Below the pieces are notes generated by a model that saw nothing but the letters and a program-made list of their open reading frames with translations, made no database searches and was not told the DNA's origin. The position numbers and the translations under genes are program-made. Shown piece by piece: positions 1 through 8,851 of a stretch of DNA of 64,000 nt (its first letter is position 1; each line of letters begins with the position of its first letter). The stretch lies in assembly GCF_014306625.1 (NCBI RefSeq), contig NZ_JACRYL010000007.1, positions 474-64,473 on the forward strand, written 5' to 3'. The DNA comes from Pedobacter fastidiosus (lineage in GTDB: Bacteria; Bacteroidota; Bacteroidia; Sphingobacteriales; Sphingobacteriaceae).

Positions 1-43
1 CAATCTCCTCTCCCTCACTAGCCGTCTCCTCCGAAGCGGGATG

Positions 44-74
44 CAAAAGTAGAAAAAATAACCGCCATTGCAAA
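44..74 (-). promoter_or_regulatory. Leftward Bacteroidota promoter at window edge
   Basis: Read on the minus strand this is TTTG, a 19-base spacer, then TACTTTTG, an exact fit to the Bacteroidota sigma consensus (TTTG-N17-23-TAnnTTTG). Transcription would start near base 37 and run off the left end. The transcribed edge is purine-rich and shows no start codon, so the product could be a stable-RNA leader or a gene beyond the window; this cannot be decided here. Confidence 0.6.
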
Positions 75-286
75 CACCGGCCACAACAATTTGCATAAAA
101 AACCGTAACCGCATGGATATCAATTAGAAAAATTTTAAGAAAGTGTAAAACTTTTTCTGATAAAGAATGTTTACCTAAGTTCTGATGGTCTTAAATGAGA
201 AATAAGAGATGTTTAACACTCACGTTTTTCATCATCTCGGCTCATTTAAATTGTCAAAAATACAATCAAAATCCATTCGAGATCAC

Positions 287-310
287 TTATCCCGAGAATT
301 GTAGGGATAA
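287..310. repeat. Small hairpin upstream of comF
   Basis: TTATCCC and GGGATAA form a perfect 7-base inverted repeat around a 10-base loop, about 85 bases before comF. No T-run follows on either strand, so it is not a convincing terminator; it may be an operator or a chance dyad. Apart from this and the edge promoter I see nothing in the first 395 bases. Confidence 0.3.
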
Positions 311-395
311 ATCAATGTAAATTTCACCAACCCTTATCTCCTTATATATATGGTACACTGTATTTATTCTCGCAAATCTTTTATAGATTAGATTT

Positions 396-1094
396 ATGAT
401 ATCTATAAAACAATGGGGAGAAGACTTAATAGGCTTGTTATTTCCTAATCTCTGCAATGCATGCGGCACTCCATTGTTTCATAGCGAAAGTATAATTTGT
501 ACAAAATGTTTATACGACCTTCCTTTTACCGATTATCATATTCATCCTGAAAATAGAGTAGCGAAGCAATTATGGGGAAGATTACCCTTAAACGCGGCTA
601 TGGCAATGTTGTACTTTAGAAAAGGTGCTAAGGTGCAAAACCTGATGCACAACCTTAAATACAACAGCAAAACAGATGTAGGTGTTTTTTTGGGAGGCTT
701 ATTAGGTGCCAGATTAAAAGATAGCATAATATATAAGGAGGTAAATCTTATTATTCCAGTTCCTCTTCACCATAAAAAATTTAGATTAAGAGGTTATAAT
801 CAAAGTACATTTATTGCGGATGGAATTTCTGAAAAAATGGAAATCCCCTTTAGCGAAGATATTTTAATTAGGAATATGGCTACCGATAGTCAAACAAAGA
901 AAAGCAGATACAACCGCTATGAAAATATGAAAGCGGTTTTTAAAGTTACGCATCAAGAGCAGATTAAAGGCAAACACATCTTACTAATAGATGATGTTAT
1001 AACAACTGGCGCAACCCTGGAAGCTTGTGCGAATGAACTTTTAGAAAATGGTGCGCTTAAAGTTAGTATAGCGGCTTTGGCTTTCGCCGAATAA
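396..1094 (+). CDS. comF: ComF-family phosphoribosyltransferase-like protein
   Basis: Cytoplasmic ComF-type protein of 232 residues, the usual length. The N-terminus carries a zinc-ribbon-like pair of CxxC motifs (Cys20/23 and Cys35/38), followed by a type-I phosphoribosyltransferase fold with the PRPP-binding loop LLIDDVITTGAT near residues 196-207. In naturally competent bacteria ComF helps uptake of single-stranded DNA; in most Bacteroidota its substrate is not known, so a role in transformation is inference. ATG start; the next gene begins 17 bases after its stop, suggesting co-transcription. Family assignment is secure, the reaction is not. Confidence 0.88.
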   Translation: MISIKQWGEDLIGLLFPNLCNACGTPLFHSESIICTKCLYDLPFTDYHIHPENRVAKQLWGRLPLNAAMAMLYFRKGAKVQNLMHNLKYNSKTDVGVFLGGLLGARLKDSIIYKEVNLIIPVPLHHKKFRLRGYNQSTFIADGISEKMEIPFSEDILIRNMATDSQTKKSRYNRYENMKAVFKVTHQEQIKGKHILLIDDVITTGATLEACANELLENGALKVSIAALAFAE

Positions 1095-1111
1095 TTCTCC
1101 ATATTTGATTT

Positions 1112-2488
1112 ATGCGTTTAGTAATTGCCTACTCTTTGGTTCTTTTAATTCTGCTTTCTGCATGTAGAAAAGGAGAACGTATTAACATGGATCGGAATGC
1201 TAAATTGAGCTTTGCAAAAGACAGCATCTTATTCGATACAATTTTTACTTCAATTGGCTCAACAACTAAAAAGATTAAATTGGTTAATAAGAATATTGAC
1301 GCAATCAATATCGATGAGATTAAATTATCAGGTGGTACATCTTCTCCATTTAGCATCAATATAAATGGAGAAAATGCAACAAATAAAAATAACTTGATCT
1401 TAAATGGCCAAGACTCCTTAAACCTCTTTATTAAAGTAACGATTAACCCGAATGCTAAAAACCTAGCTTTTCTGGTTCAAGATTCTATTATTTTGAACAC
1501 GAACGGAAACAGGCAAGTGATCCATCTCATTGCTTATGGACAGAATGCTGTGTTTATTAATAGTGGGGCAATTACTGTAAATACAACATGGAATAGCACA
1601 TTACCTTATGTAATCAGTAATTCTATCACAATAAAGAATGGAATTGATTTAAATCTTCTACAGGGAACACGCATTTATTTCCATAAAGATGCCTCTATGA
1701 TTGTTGAAGGAAATTTGAATGCGCTAGGTACAATCACCAACCCTATTCAATTTTGTAGCGACCGATTAGAGCAGTTTTACAGCAATGAGCCCGGCCAATG
1801 GAAAGGCATTTACTTAAAACGTACTGGCAATGGAAAGATTAAAAACGCGATAATCAAAAACGCATCCGTTGGAATTACATCGGATTCACTCTCTGTAAAC
1901 GCAAATCCAAAATTGATTTTGACTAACAGCATCTTGAAGAATATGCAGGTTGCAGCTTATATTGGATATCATTCTGAATTAATTGGGTTTAGTAACCTCT
2001 TTTACAATTGTGGTAACTACCTAATTTATGCTGTTGGTGGAGGCAATTATAACTTAAAGCAAAACACCTTTGCAGGGTATAATTTAAATTTTGCCCGTAA
2101 AACCGCAGCGTTAAGTTTTTCTGATTATCTATCTGCTACCTCCTACAACAATTTAAAGTTGGATTTGGCAAACAACATTATATGGGGAAATCTAAATAAT
2201 GAATTGGATATCCAGAGGAAAACAAATGCTCTTGTTCAGGTAAATTTTTTAACCAACTTGATTAAAACGACAACAACAACCTATAATGTTAATGGTAATA
2301 TTTTAAATATAGATCCTCAATTTACCTCAAGTGGTACCGAGAATTTTGAACTTTCGGATAATAGTTCCGCTTTGAAAAAGGGCTCAAACTTAAGCGCTGA
2401 TCCGTATTTCAACGTCTACCTAAATTATGACTTAAAATATAAAGCAAGAGTTTTTCCTTCATCTTTAGGGTGTTACGAGAAAAATTAG
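1112..2488 (+). CDS. Lipoprotein with right-handed beta-helix-like repeats
   Basis: Predicted secreted lipoprotein: an 18-residue signal ends in LLSAC, giving a lipidated Cys18. Residues about 30-150 look like a beta-sandwich with repeated NI-rich strands. The rest is rich in N, I and G with evenly spaced hydrophobic strands (for example GIDLNLLQGTRIYF and NGKIKNAIIKNASVGI), the pattern of right-handed parallel beta-helix proteins such as pectate-lyase-like surface proteins. No catalytic motif is visible, so it may bind or display rather than cleave polysaccharide. It follows comF closely and ends before a likely terminator. Function unknown. Confidence 0.72.
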   Translation: MRLVIAYSLVLLILLSACRKGERINMDRNAKLSFAKDSILFDTIFTSIGSTTKKIKLVNKNIDAINIDEIKLSGGTSSPFSININGENATNKNNLILNGQDSLNLFIKVTINPNAKNLAFLVQDSIILNTNGNRQVIHLIAYGQNAVFINSGAITVNTTWNSTLPYVISNSITIKNGIDLNLLQGTRIYFHKDASMIVEGNLNALGTITNPIQFCSDRLEQFYSNEPGQWKGIYLKRTGNGKIKNAIIKNASVGITSDSLSVNANPKLILTNSILKNMQVAAYIGYHSELIGFSNLFYNCGNYLIYAVGGGNYNLKQNTFAGYNLNFARKTAALSFSDYLSATSYNNLKLDLANNIIWGNLNNELDIQRKTNALVQVNFLTNLIKTTTTTYNVNGNILNIDPQFTSSGTENFELSDNSSALKKGSNLSADPYFNVYLNYDLKYKARVFPSSLGCYEKN

Positions 2489-2560
2489 TTTTTTTAATAT
2501 GGTCACAAAACAATTTGCAATTAAGCTCGTTTATATATTCGAGAGCGTTAATTTAGATGG

Positions 2561-2600
2561 TAAGGGTCGATAATTCTGTAGAGAAGCATCGGCCCTTTAC
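2561..2600 (+). terminator. Likely terminator of the comF-lipoprotein unit
   Basis: AAGGGTCGAT pairs with ATCGGCCCTT (one G-T wobble) across a 16-base loop, followed by TTTACTTTTT. It lies about 75 bases beyond the lipoprotein stop on the same strand. Confidence 0.5.
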
Positions 2601-2602
2601 TT

Positions 2603-2790
2603 TTTAAACAGGATTTTTTAGGATTAAAGGATTTTCAAGATCATAGTGCATACTCTTGATGAGGCTGTGCGACCGATTAATACCGCTTCCTTCCTGTTTA
2701 AGCAGGATTTTATTAGGATTAAAGGATTTCATGATTAGGATAACCAACCTTAGTGAGACTTTGCAACCGAAGATAGTACCTCTATTTAAG
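2603..2790. repeat. Two imperfect direct copies of an about 93-bp intergenic repeat
   Basis: Two copies start with CAGGATTTT, a short variable run and TTAGGATTAAAGGATTT (bases 2608-2634 and 2702-2729). Both continue to a second similar stretch, TGAGGCTGTGCGACCGA versus TGAGACTTTGCAACCGA. The offset is about 93-95 bases. An 88-codon minus-strand frame runs through both copies, but its product is low-complexity and repeat-derived, so I treat the stretch as non-coding. The remainder of this 470-base gap holds only the two terminators. Confidence 0.6.
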
Positions 2791-2902
2791 TTCTCTAAAC
2801 CGGATTGAAGCGATATACTTTTGGTTTCTTTTTTGAAAACAAAAGATTTAGCGTAAAGCCGGAGGAACAATAATTGAAATACAGGTTTTGCTTTTCTAAA
2901 AC

Positions 2903-2932
2903 AAAAAAGCAGTTACAAATTAATGCAACTGC
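2903..2932 (-). terminator. Intrinsic terminator of glyA
   Basis: On the minus strand GCAGTT, a 12-base loop, AACTGC and then TTTTTT. It begins 26 bases beyond the glyA stop. Confidence 0.75.
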
Positions 2933-2958
2933 CTCGTATTTTATATTTAATGTACGTC

Positions 2959-4230
2959 TTATTTGTATAGAGGGAATTTGCTTACCAATTTGTAAACTTC
3001 TTCTTTAACGGTATTTAGGTTTGCCTCATCTTCAGGATTGGTTAATACTTGATCGATTAGGTTAACAATTTGCTCCATTTCAGTTTCTTTTAAACCACGG
3101 GTAGTAATTGCTGCCGTACCAACACGGATGCCTGAAGTTACAAACGGAGATTTATCATCAAAAGGAACCATATTTTTGTTCACAGTGATTTCTGCCTTTT
3201 CCAAAGCATTTTCAGCCACTTTACCGGTGATATTTTTATTGCGGAGATCGATCAGCATGAGGTGATTATCCGTTCCGCCAGAAATAATTCCGTAACCTTT
3301 AGCCACAAATGCTTTCGCCATTGCCTGTGCGTTAGCCGCAACTTGTTTAATGTAAACGCCATATTCATCACTTAAAGCTTCGCCGAAAGCGATTGCCTTA
3401 GCTGCAATAATGTGCTCTAATGGTCCGCCTTGAGTACCCGGAAAAACAGCCATATCCAATAAACTGCTCATGGTACGGATTTCGCCCTTTGGAGTTTTTA
3501 ATCCCCATGGGTTTGCAAAATCCTGTCCCATCATAATCATACCACCACGAGGACCACGCAAAGTTTTATGTGTAGTTGTAGTTACAATATGGCAATGTGG
3601 AAGTGGGTTTGCCAATAAACCTTTTGCAATTAAACCTGCAGGATGAGAAATATCAGCCAAAACTAAAGCTCCGATTTTATCGGCTACTGAACGGATGAAG
3701 GCATAATCCCAATCGCGTGAATAAGCTGAAGCACCACAAATAATTAATTTGGGTTTTTCGGCTAAAGCAACTTCTTCTAGTTTTTTATAATCGATTAATC
3801 CAGTTTCCCTATCCACGCCATAAAAGAATGGTTTATATAGTTTACCAGAAAAGTTAACGGGCGAACCGTGTGTTAAGTGACCACCGTGTGAAAGATCGAA
3901 ACCTAAAATTTTATCGCCTGGCTGGATCACCGCAAGCATAACTGCTGCGTTGGCCTGTGCGCCAGAATGTGGCTGAACGTTAACCCATGCTGCGCCAAAC
4001 AATTCTTTTGCTCTATCTATCGCAATTTGCTCTACAACATCTACTACTTGGCAACCGCCATAATAGCGTTTTCCAGGCAAGCCTTCTGCATATTTGTTGG
4101 TTAATACTGAACCAGCAGCTTCCATTACCTGCTTGCTCACAAAATTTTCTGATGCAATAAGTTCTAAACCATGTTCTTGTCTGTCTAGCTCTTTATCGAT
4201 GAGTTCAAAAATTTGGGTGTCGCGTTTCAT
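2959..4230 (-). CDS. glyA: Serine hydroxymethyltransferase
   Basis: Converts serine and tetrahydrofolate to glycine and 5,10-methylene-tetrahydrofolate; cytosolic, PLP-dependent. The 423-residue protein is full length. It shows the N-terminal LIASEN motif (residues 24-29), KRYYGG (54-59), and the PLP lysine in the [14 protein letters not shown] signature (Lys222). The C-terminal domain has [10 protein letters not shown] start with a -7 box 26 bases upstream. Monocistronic as judged by the terminator downstream and the facing gap to scpA. Nothing unusual. Confidence 0.97.
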   Translation of the reverse strand: MKRDTQIFELIDKELDRQEHGLELIASENFVSKQVMEAAGSVLTNKYAEGLPGKRYYGGCQVVDVVEQIAIDRAKELFGAAWVNVQPHSGAQANAAVMLAVIQPGDKILGFDLSHGGHLTHGSPVNFSGKLYKPFFYGVDRETGLIDYKKLEEVALAEKPKLIICGASAYSRDWDYAFIRSVADKIGALVLADISHPAGLIAKGLLANPLPHCHIVTTTTHKTLRGPRGGMIMMGQDFANPWGLKTPKGEIRTMSSLLDMAVFPGTQGGPLEHIIAAKAIAFGEALSDEYGVYIKQVAANAQAMAKAFVAKGYGIISGGTDNHLMLIDLRNKNITGKVAENALEKAEITVNKNMVPFDDKSPFVTSGIRVGTAAITTRGLKETEMEQIVNLIDQVLTNPEDEANLNTVKEEVYKLVSKFPLYK

Positions 4231-4255
4231 CCTTATTAGGTTTGTATTTTTTCTG

Positions 4256-4263
4256 CAAAAGTA
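4256..4263 (-). promoter_or_regulatory. Probable glyA -7 promoter box
   Basis: TACTTTTG on the minus strand matches TAnnTTTG and lies 26 bases before the glyA start codon. A clear -33 TTTG at the expected spacing is lacking. Confidence 0.45.
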
Positions 4264-4324
4264 AGAAATTTATTGAAACTGTTACCGAATGAATGTAAGC
4301 AAGTTGAAGAGATTTAGCTTACTA

Positions 4325-5068
4325 TTAATTACTTGTTTTAACATGGAAGTTATTATAGCCACTCCCAATTGTAATTTCGATGATTTGTTGTTGCAACATT
4401 TCTAAGATGGCTAAAAAATTATAAACAAAATGCACCTTATTTTCAGAGTTCTTGAGCACAATGGCAAAATCGATTTGTTTATTGAGATCTAACAAATGAG
4501 CGATAAAATGTTTCTGTTGCTCTATAGTATAAGGATATTGAATAACGGTATGTTTAACTTCCTCACTGCGGAGGTCATATTTTTGCATGGTTTTATGGTA
4601 AACCATTAACAGTTTATATAAATCTATAGAAAGTAATTCATCATGATGCGTGGATGATTCTGCCGCTATAGATAAATCGTATTCGATATTCCCCCGCCGC
4701 TCTTGCTGTAGTCGGGCATCTTCAAAAACCTTAAGTTCTTCTGATATAGATTTAAATTGTTTGTAGGCAATTAGTCTGGCAATTAAATCTTGCTCGGGAT
4801 TGATTTCGTTTCCAGCATCATCGACTTCAATCCGTGGAAGCAACATTTTTGATTTAATTCGCATCAACGTTGCAGCAACTAAAATAAACTCGCTCGCTAC
4901 TTCTACATTTAATGCGAGCAACTGGTGGATGTAAGCAAGAAAATCGTTAGTGATTTTTGAAATTTCTACATCCTGAATATTCAGTTCATCCCGTTCGATA
5001 AAGAACAATAACAAATCGAAGGGACCTTCGAATACCGGAAGTTTAATTTCAAAATTTTCTGCCTGCAT
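4325..5068 (-). CDS. scpA: Segregation and condensation protein A (ScpA kleisin)
   Basis: Kleisin subunit of the SMC-ScpAB complex that condenses and segregates the chromosome. The protein starts MQAENFEIKLPVFEGPFDLLL, the classic ScpA N-terminus (FEGPLDLLL-like), followed by LNIQDVEISKITNDFL and ATLMRIKSKMLLP, the helices that bind the SMC neck. The C-terminal winged-helix part is weaker, as usual in this family. A frame opens four codons earlier at a TTG, but I choose the ATG because it matches the conserved start. scpB is not in the window, so the two genes are unlinked here. Confidence 0.92.
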   Translation of the reverse strand: MQAENFEIKLPVFEGPFDLLLFFIERDELNIQDVEISKITNDFLAYIHQLLALNVEVASEFILVAATLMRIKSKMLLPRIEVDDAGNEINPEQDLIARLIAYKQFKSISEELKVFEDARLQQERRGNIEYDLSIAAESSTHHDELLSIDLYKLLMVYHKTMQKYDLRSEEVKHTVIQYPYTIEQQKHFIAHLLDLNKQIDFAIVLKNSENKVHFVYNFLAILEMLQQQIIEITIGSGYNNFHVKTSN

Positions 5069-5244
5069 CTTCAAAAACAAACATAGTAAATTTATGGTTT
5101 AATAATAAGCACTTAACTATGCTCCCATTCAATATTAGCTTACAATACCAACCAATTGTAATAAAGAATATCTGTTCACTATTTTCTTAAATATTAAAAC
5201 AAAAATACCTTTCTTTGTATCTTGTTTTTTACCCAAAATACCGA

Positions 5245-7173
5245 ATGCAAGTAAAAGCTGGCCCCCTATTATCTACAATTAACTATCCTGCTGACTTAAA
5301 GCAATATAGCGAAGCTGACTTAGAGCAAATAAGCCAGGAATTACGACAATACATTATCGATGTAGTAAGTGTAAACGGTGGGCACTTTGCCGCCAGTTTA
5401 GGTGTTGTCGAATTAACTGTTGCCCTACACTATGCATTAAACACGCCTTACGATAAACTTGTATGGGATGTTGGCCATCAGGCATATGGACATAAAATAC
5501 TGACCGGCCGGAGAGAATCTTTCCATACCAACCGTATATATAAAGGTATAAGTGGTTTCCCGAAAATTAGTGAAAGTGAATACGACACCTTTGGAGTAGG
5601 CCATTCTTCTACTTCAATTTCGGCCGCTTTGGGCATGGCTGTTGCTTCTCAAATTAAAGGAGAAACAGATAGACAACACGTTGCGGTGATAGGTGATGGC
5701 GCCATGACAGCAGGTTTGGCCTTTGAAGGATTGAACCATGCAGGCATTGAAAACAGTAATGTTTTAGTAATCTTGAATGATAATTGCATGTCTATCGACC
5801 CTAACGTTGGTGCATTAAAAGAATATTTAACCAGTATTACCACTTCAAAATCTTATAATCGTTTCCGCGATGACATTTCTCATGTACTTACAGGCTTATC
5901 TAAATTAGGCCCAAACGCACATAAGTATGTTAAAAAGATTGAGAAAAGTATAAAAGGAACACTGTTAAAGCAAAGCAATTTATTCGAAGCATTAAACTTT
6001 AGATATTTCGGCCCTGTCGATGGGCACGATGTTAAACGTTTGGCTGCGATAATAAAAGATTTGGCTGCTATTCCTGGTCCGAAGCTGTTGCACTGTGTTA
6101 CCGTAAAAGGTAAAGGCTTTGCTTTAGCAGAAAAAGACCAAACGAAATGGCACGCACCAGGTTTATTTGATAAAATTACTGGAGAAATTAAAAAAAGCGT
6201 TCCAGACAAACCTCAGCCACCAAAATACCAAGATGTTTTTGGACATACCATGGTAGAATTGGCTGAAGCAAACAACAAAATTGTTGGAATAACCCCAGCG
6301 ATGCCTTCAGGTTCATCATTAAATATTATGATGAAAGCAATGCCAACTAGAGCATTCGATGTTGGGATTGCCGAACAACATGCAGTTACTTTTTCTGCTG
6401 GTTTAGCGGCGCAGGGATTGGTTCCATTCTGCAATATTTACTCCAGTTTTATGCAAAGGGCATACGATCAGGTGATTCATGATGTGGCGATTCAAAAACT
6501 AAATGTAGTTTTCTGTTTGGATAGAGCAGGTTTAGCAGGTGCTGATGGTGCAACCCATCATGGTGCTTATGATATTTCTTTCATGCGTTGCATTCCAAAT
6601 TTAGTGGTTTCATCACCAATGAATGAAGAAGAATTGCGAAACTTAATGTATACTGCCCAATTAGATAATGCAGGCCCGTTCGTAATTCGTTACCCTCGAG
6701 GGAGCGGTGTAATGCCTGATTGGAAAAGACCTTTCAAAGCTTTGGAAATTGGAAAAGGCAGAAAAATTTGCGATGGTGAGGAAGTTGCCATTTTAACCCT
6801 TGGCCATGTAGGTAATTTTGCTGTTGAAGCCCGTGCTGAATTAAATAGCGAAGGCATTTATCCAGCGCATTACGATTTACGTTTTGTAAAACCGTTGGAT
6901 CAAGATTTATTGCATGAAGTATTTTCTAAATACAAACACATTATCACAATAGAAGATGGTGCCCTGCAAGGTGGTGTTGGTTCTGCAGTGTTAGAATTTA
7001 TGGCCGACCACAATTACAGTTCAAATGTTGTTCGGTTAGGAATTCCAGATCAATTTATTGACCATGGAGAACAGGCAGAACTTTGGGCAGAATGTGGTTA
7101 TGATAAAGCTTCGATAATTTCTACAGTAAGAAAGTTTGCCGTAAAAAGAGTAACAGACAGCATGACTGGATAA
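5245..7173 (+). CDS. dxs: 1-deoxy-D-xylulose-5-phosphate synthase
   Basis: First enzyme of the non-mevalonate isoprenoid pathway: pyruvate plus glyceraldehyde-3-phosphate to DXP, using thiamine diphosphate. From the ATG the protein is about 642 residues, typical length. It has [13 protein letters not shown], the TPP motif GDGAMTAG with the later NDN, the transketolase-type catalytic Glu in [10 protein letters not shown], and a C-terminal transketolase domain. The frame is open ten codons further upstream to a TTG, but that stretch does not fit the family. Ends at a strong bidirectional terminator shared with the glycan locus. Confidence 0.96.
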   Translation: MQVKAGPLLSTINYPADLKQYSEADLEQISQELRQYIIDVVSVNGGHFAASLGVVELTVALHYALNTPYDKLVWDVGHQAYGHKILTGRRESFHTNRIYKGISGFPKISESEYDTFGVGHSSTSISAALGMAVASQIKGETDRQHVAVIGDGAMTAGLAFEGLNHAGIENSNVLVILNDNCMSIDPNVGALKEYLTSITTSKSYNRFRDDISHVLTGLSKLGPNAHKYVKKIEKSIKGTLLKQSNLFEALNFRYFGPVDGHDVKRLAAIIKDLAAIPGPKLLHCVTVKGKGFALAEKDQTKWHAPGLFDKITGEIKKSVPDKPQPPKYQDVFGHTMVELAEANNKIVGITPAMPSGSSLNIMMKAMPTRAFDVGIAEQHAVTFSAGLAAQGLVPFCNIYSSFMQRAYDQVIHDVAIQKLNVVFCLDRAGLAGADGATHHGAYDISFMRCIPNLVVSSPMNEEELRNLMYTAQLDNAGPFVIRYPRGSGVMPDWKRPFKALEIGKGRKICDGEEVAILTLGHVGNFAVEARAELNSEGIYPAHYDLRFVKPLDQDLLHEVFSKYKHIITIEDGALQGGVGSAVLEFMADHNYSSNVVRLGIPDQFIDHGEQAELWAECGYDKASIISTVRKFAVKRVTDSMTG

Positions 7174-7200
7174 GTTTATTTTAAATAGTACTAAAATATA

Positions 7201-7235
7201 AAGCCCCATCTAATTTAAAATCAGATGGGGCTTTT
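7201..7235. terminator. Bidirectional terminator between dxs and the glycan locus
   Basis: AAGCCCCATCT and AGATGGGGCTT form a perfect 11-base stem with an 11-base loop; TTTT follows on the plus strand and TTTATATTTT on the minus strand. It can stop both dxs and the long leftward locus. Confidence 0.85.
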
Positions 7236-7255
7236 ACTTGTAGTATGATAAAATC

Positions 7256-8845
7256 CTAAAAGTCTGAATATATATTTCTAAAGCTACTCCTTAAACCAAA
7301 TGTAACCATGGTTGTTCTATCATTAGACAGGCTATTTTTTTCTTGTCTAAATATAGCCCCGGCTTCTAACCTTAAATTATACTTAGGATTAATTATGTAA
7401 GAAACGCGTCCATCCAAATACATAAAATTGGTTTTTAATCCATCACCAGTTTTGTAACCATACTGCTGGGCTCTAGTTTCATAAGATTCGTTAATATCTT
7501 TACCTACATTCTGACCATTATCTAAACCATAGTTTGCATAATTAGCCTGTGCAGAGAAAGCCCATTTGCTAATTTGATAGTTCCAAATAGTTAAGAACTC
7601 TCTAAAGTTTGCGCCTAAAGGATGGGCTAACTGTTCAGCATAATGACCATAATTTAGCAATGAGCTTCTTTGAGAGTAAGTGAAAGGCCTTGCCGTATTA
7701 AATTCTGCCAAATAGTTTAGTCCCGCGACCTTAAATGCATCAAATCCTTTGATACCTAATTGAAAAGCTAGTTTGTTAGCCCAATAACCTTTTCCTGCGA
7801 AAACTTCTTTAGCTGTAAATTCATCAGCTACTGCTTGTCCATAAATGGTTAAATTGCTCAATGCTTTATATTTTCCGGTAAAACCAATCAAAGCATTATC
7901 TGGTGATCCATTCATTCCCTCAACGGTTCTTAAAAATATTACTGGATTTAAGTATGAGGGATCAAAACCACGTTTGCCAGTTGCATCAGCATCTTGCCAA
8001 ATAATTGAATCGAAGAAGCCTAATGATAATCTGTTATTAACATTCCAATCTAAATAATGAAATGCACCCCATTTTTTTCTAAAACCATTGTCGTAGGAAA
8101 AAGAAGGAGACAATGGATCTTGAAACTGTGCCCACATTGCCATGTATTTTACATTTCCTAAAGTCCCTGTAACTTTTAGAAATGGATATGGCGCTGCAAC
8201 ATCGGATAACAACATAGAGCGGTATCCATCACCTATAAAATTTTTATCTTGTCCAAGTGTAAAAGAAATATATTTATTAGGCGTATAATTAATCACTGCA
8301 GTGGCATACGCCCAATCTTTTGTGTTTTTTGTAGCGCCAAACTTATCATTCACCATTCCTGGAATTACACCTATGCTATTGATATATTTAGTTAGGTAAT
8401 TATTGAAGCGTGATTGATTCTCAAAGCCACTACTATAAAAACTAAATTTCTTACCAATACTACCACCCAATTGGTAACCTCTTGTATTGAGCCAAGTAGT
8501 TATTCCGTGTTCCTTATCTCTACCAATTTGGAAATCGGGCAAAAAATCTAAGTAAAAACTATAATCTTCCTTATTTACCTCTAACAAATGTTCGTTAAAC
8601 AACTTACGTCCTATCCAAGAATTGCGTGTTCTTTCTGTTCCAATTACTAACAACGAATCTAACTGCCTTGTTAAAGTTGTATCATCATAAATAACTGGTT
8701 TAAGGGATGTGTGAAACCTAGTATCCAAACTATATAACGATTTATTTAGTTTTTGGTATTGATAATAACTATAAGGAGTTATATTCTGTGCTTTTGCATT
8801 TAAAACAAAAAAGGCCATTAAGGCCATTAGTAAATGTTTTTTCAT
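7256..8845 (-). CDS. Outer-membrane beta-barrel protein, RemB/Wzi-like
   Basis: A 529-residue exported protein: signal peptide MKKHLLMALMAFFVLNAKA followed by many alternating amphipathic strands with aromatic girdles, ending in a terminal Phe (SDF) typical of outer-membrane barrels. It resembles the capsule-assembly Wzi family and the Flavobacterium gliding protein RemB; I cannot decide between these from sequence alone. It is the last gene of the polysaccharide locus, six bases after the dehydratase, so a role in anchoring or surface assembly of the glycan is the best inference. Gliding motility is an alternative. Confidence 0.6.
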   Translation of the reverse strand: MKKHLLMALMAFFVLNAKAQNITPYSYYQYQKLNKSLYSLDTRFHTSLKPVIYDDTTLTRQLDSLLVIGTERTRNSWIGRKLFNEHLLEVNKEDYSFYLDFLPDFQIGRDKEHGITTWLNTRGYQLGGSIGKKFSFYSSGFENQSRFNNYLTKYINSIGVIPGMVNDKFGATKNTKDWAYATAVINYTPNKYISFTLGQDKNFIGDGYRSMLLSDVAAPYPFLKVTGTLGNVKYMAMWAQFQDPLSPSFSYDNGFRKKWGAFHYLDWNVNNRLSLGFFDSIIWQDADATGKRGFDPSYLNPVIFLRTVEGMNGSPDNALIGFTGKYKALSNLTIYGQAVADEFTAKEVFAGKGYWANKLAFQLGIKGFDAFKVAGLNYLAEFNTARPFTYSQRSSLLNYGHYAEQLAHPLGANFREFLTIWNYQISKWAFSAQANYANYGLDNGQNVGKDINESYETRAQQYGYKTGDGLKTNFMYLDGRVSYIINPKYNLRLEAGAIFRQEKNSLSNDRTTMVTFGLRSSFRNIYSDF

Positions 8846-8851
8846 TAATTA

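Noticed and set aside
2604..2870. 88-codon minus-strand frame
   Set aside because: Runs across two intergenic repeat copies, has no visible ribosome site or family and overlaps a terminator-rich gap.
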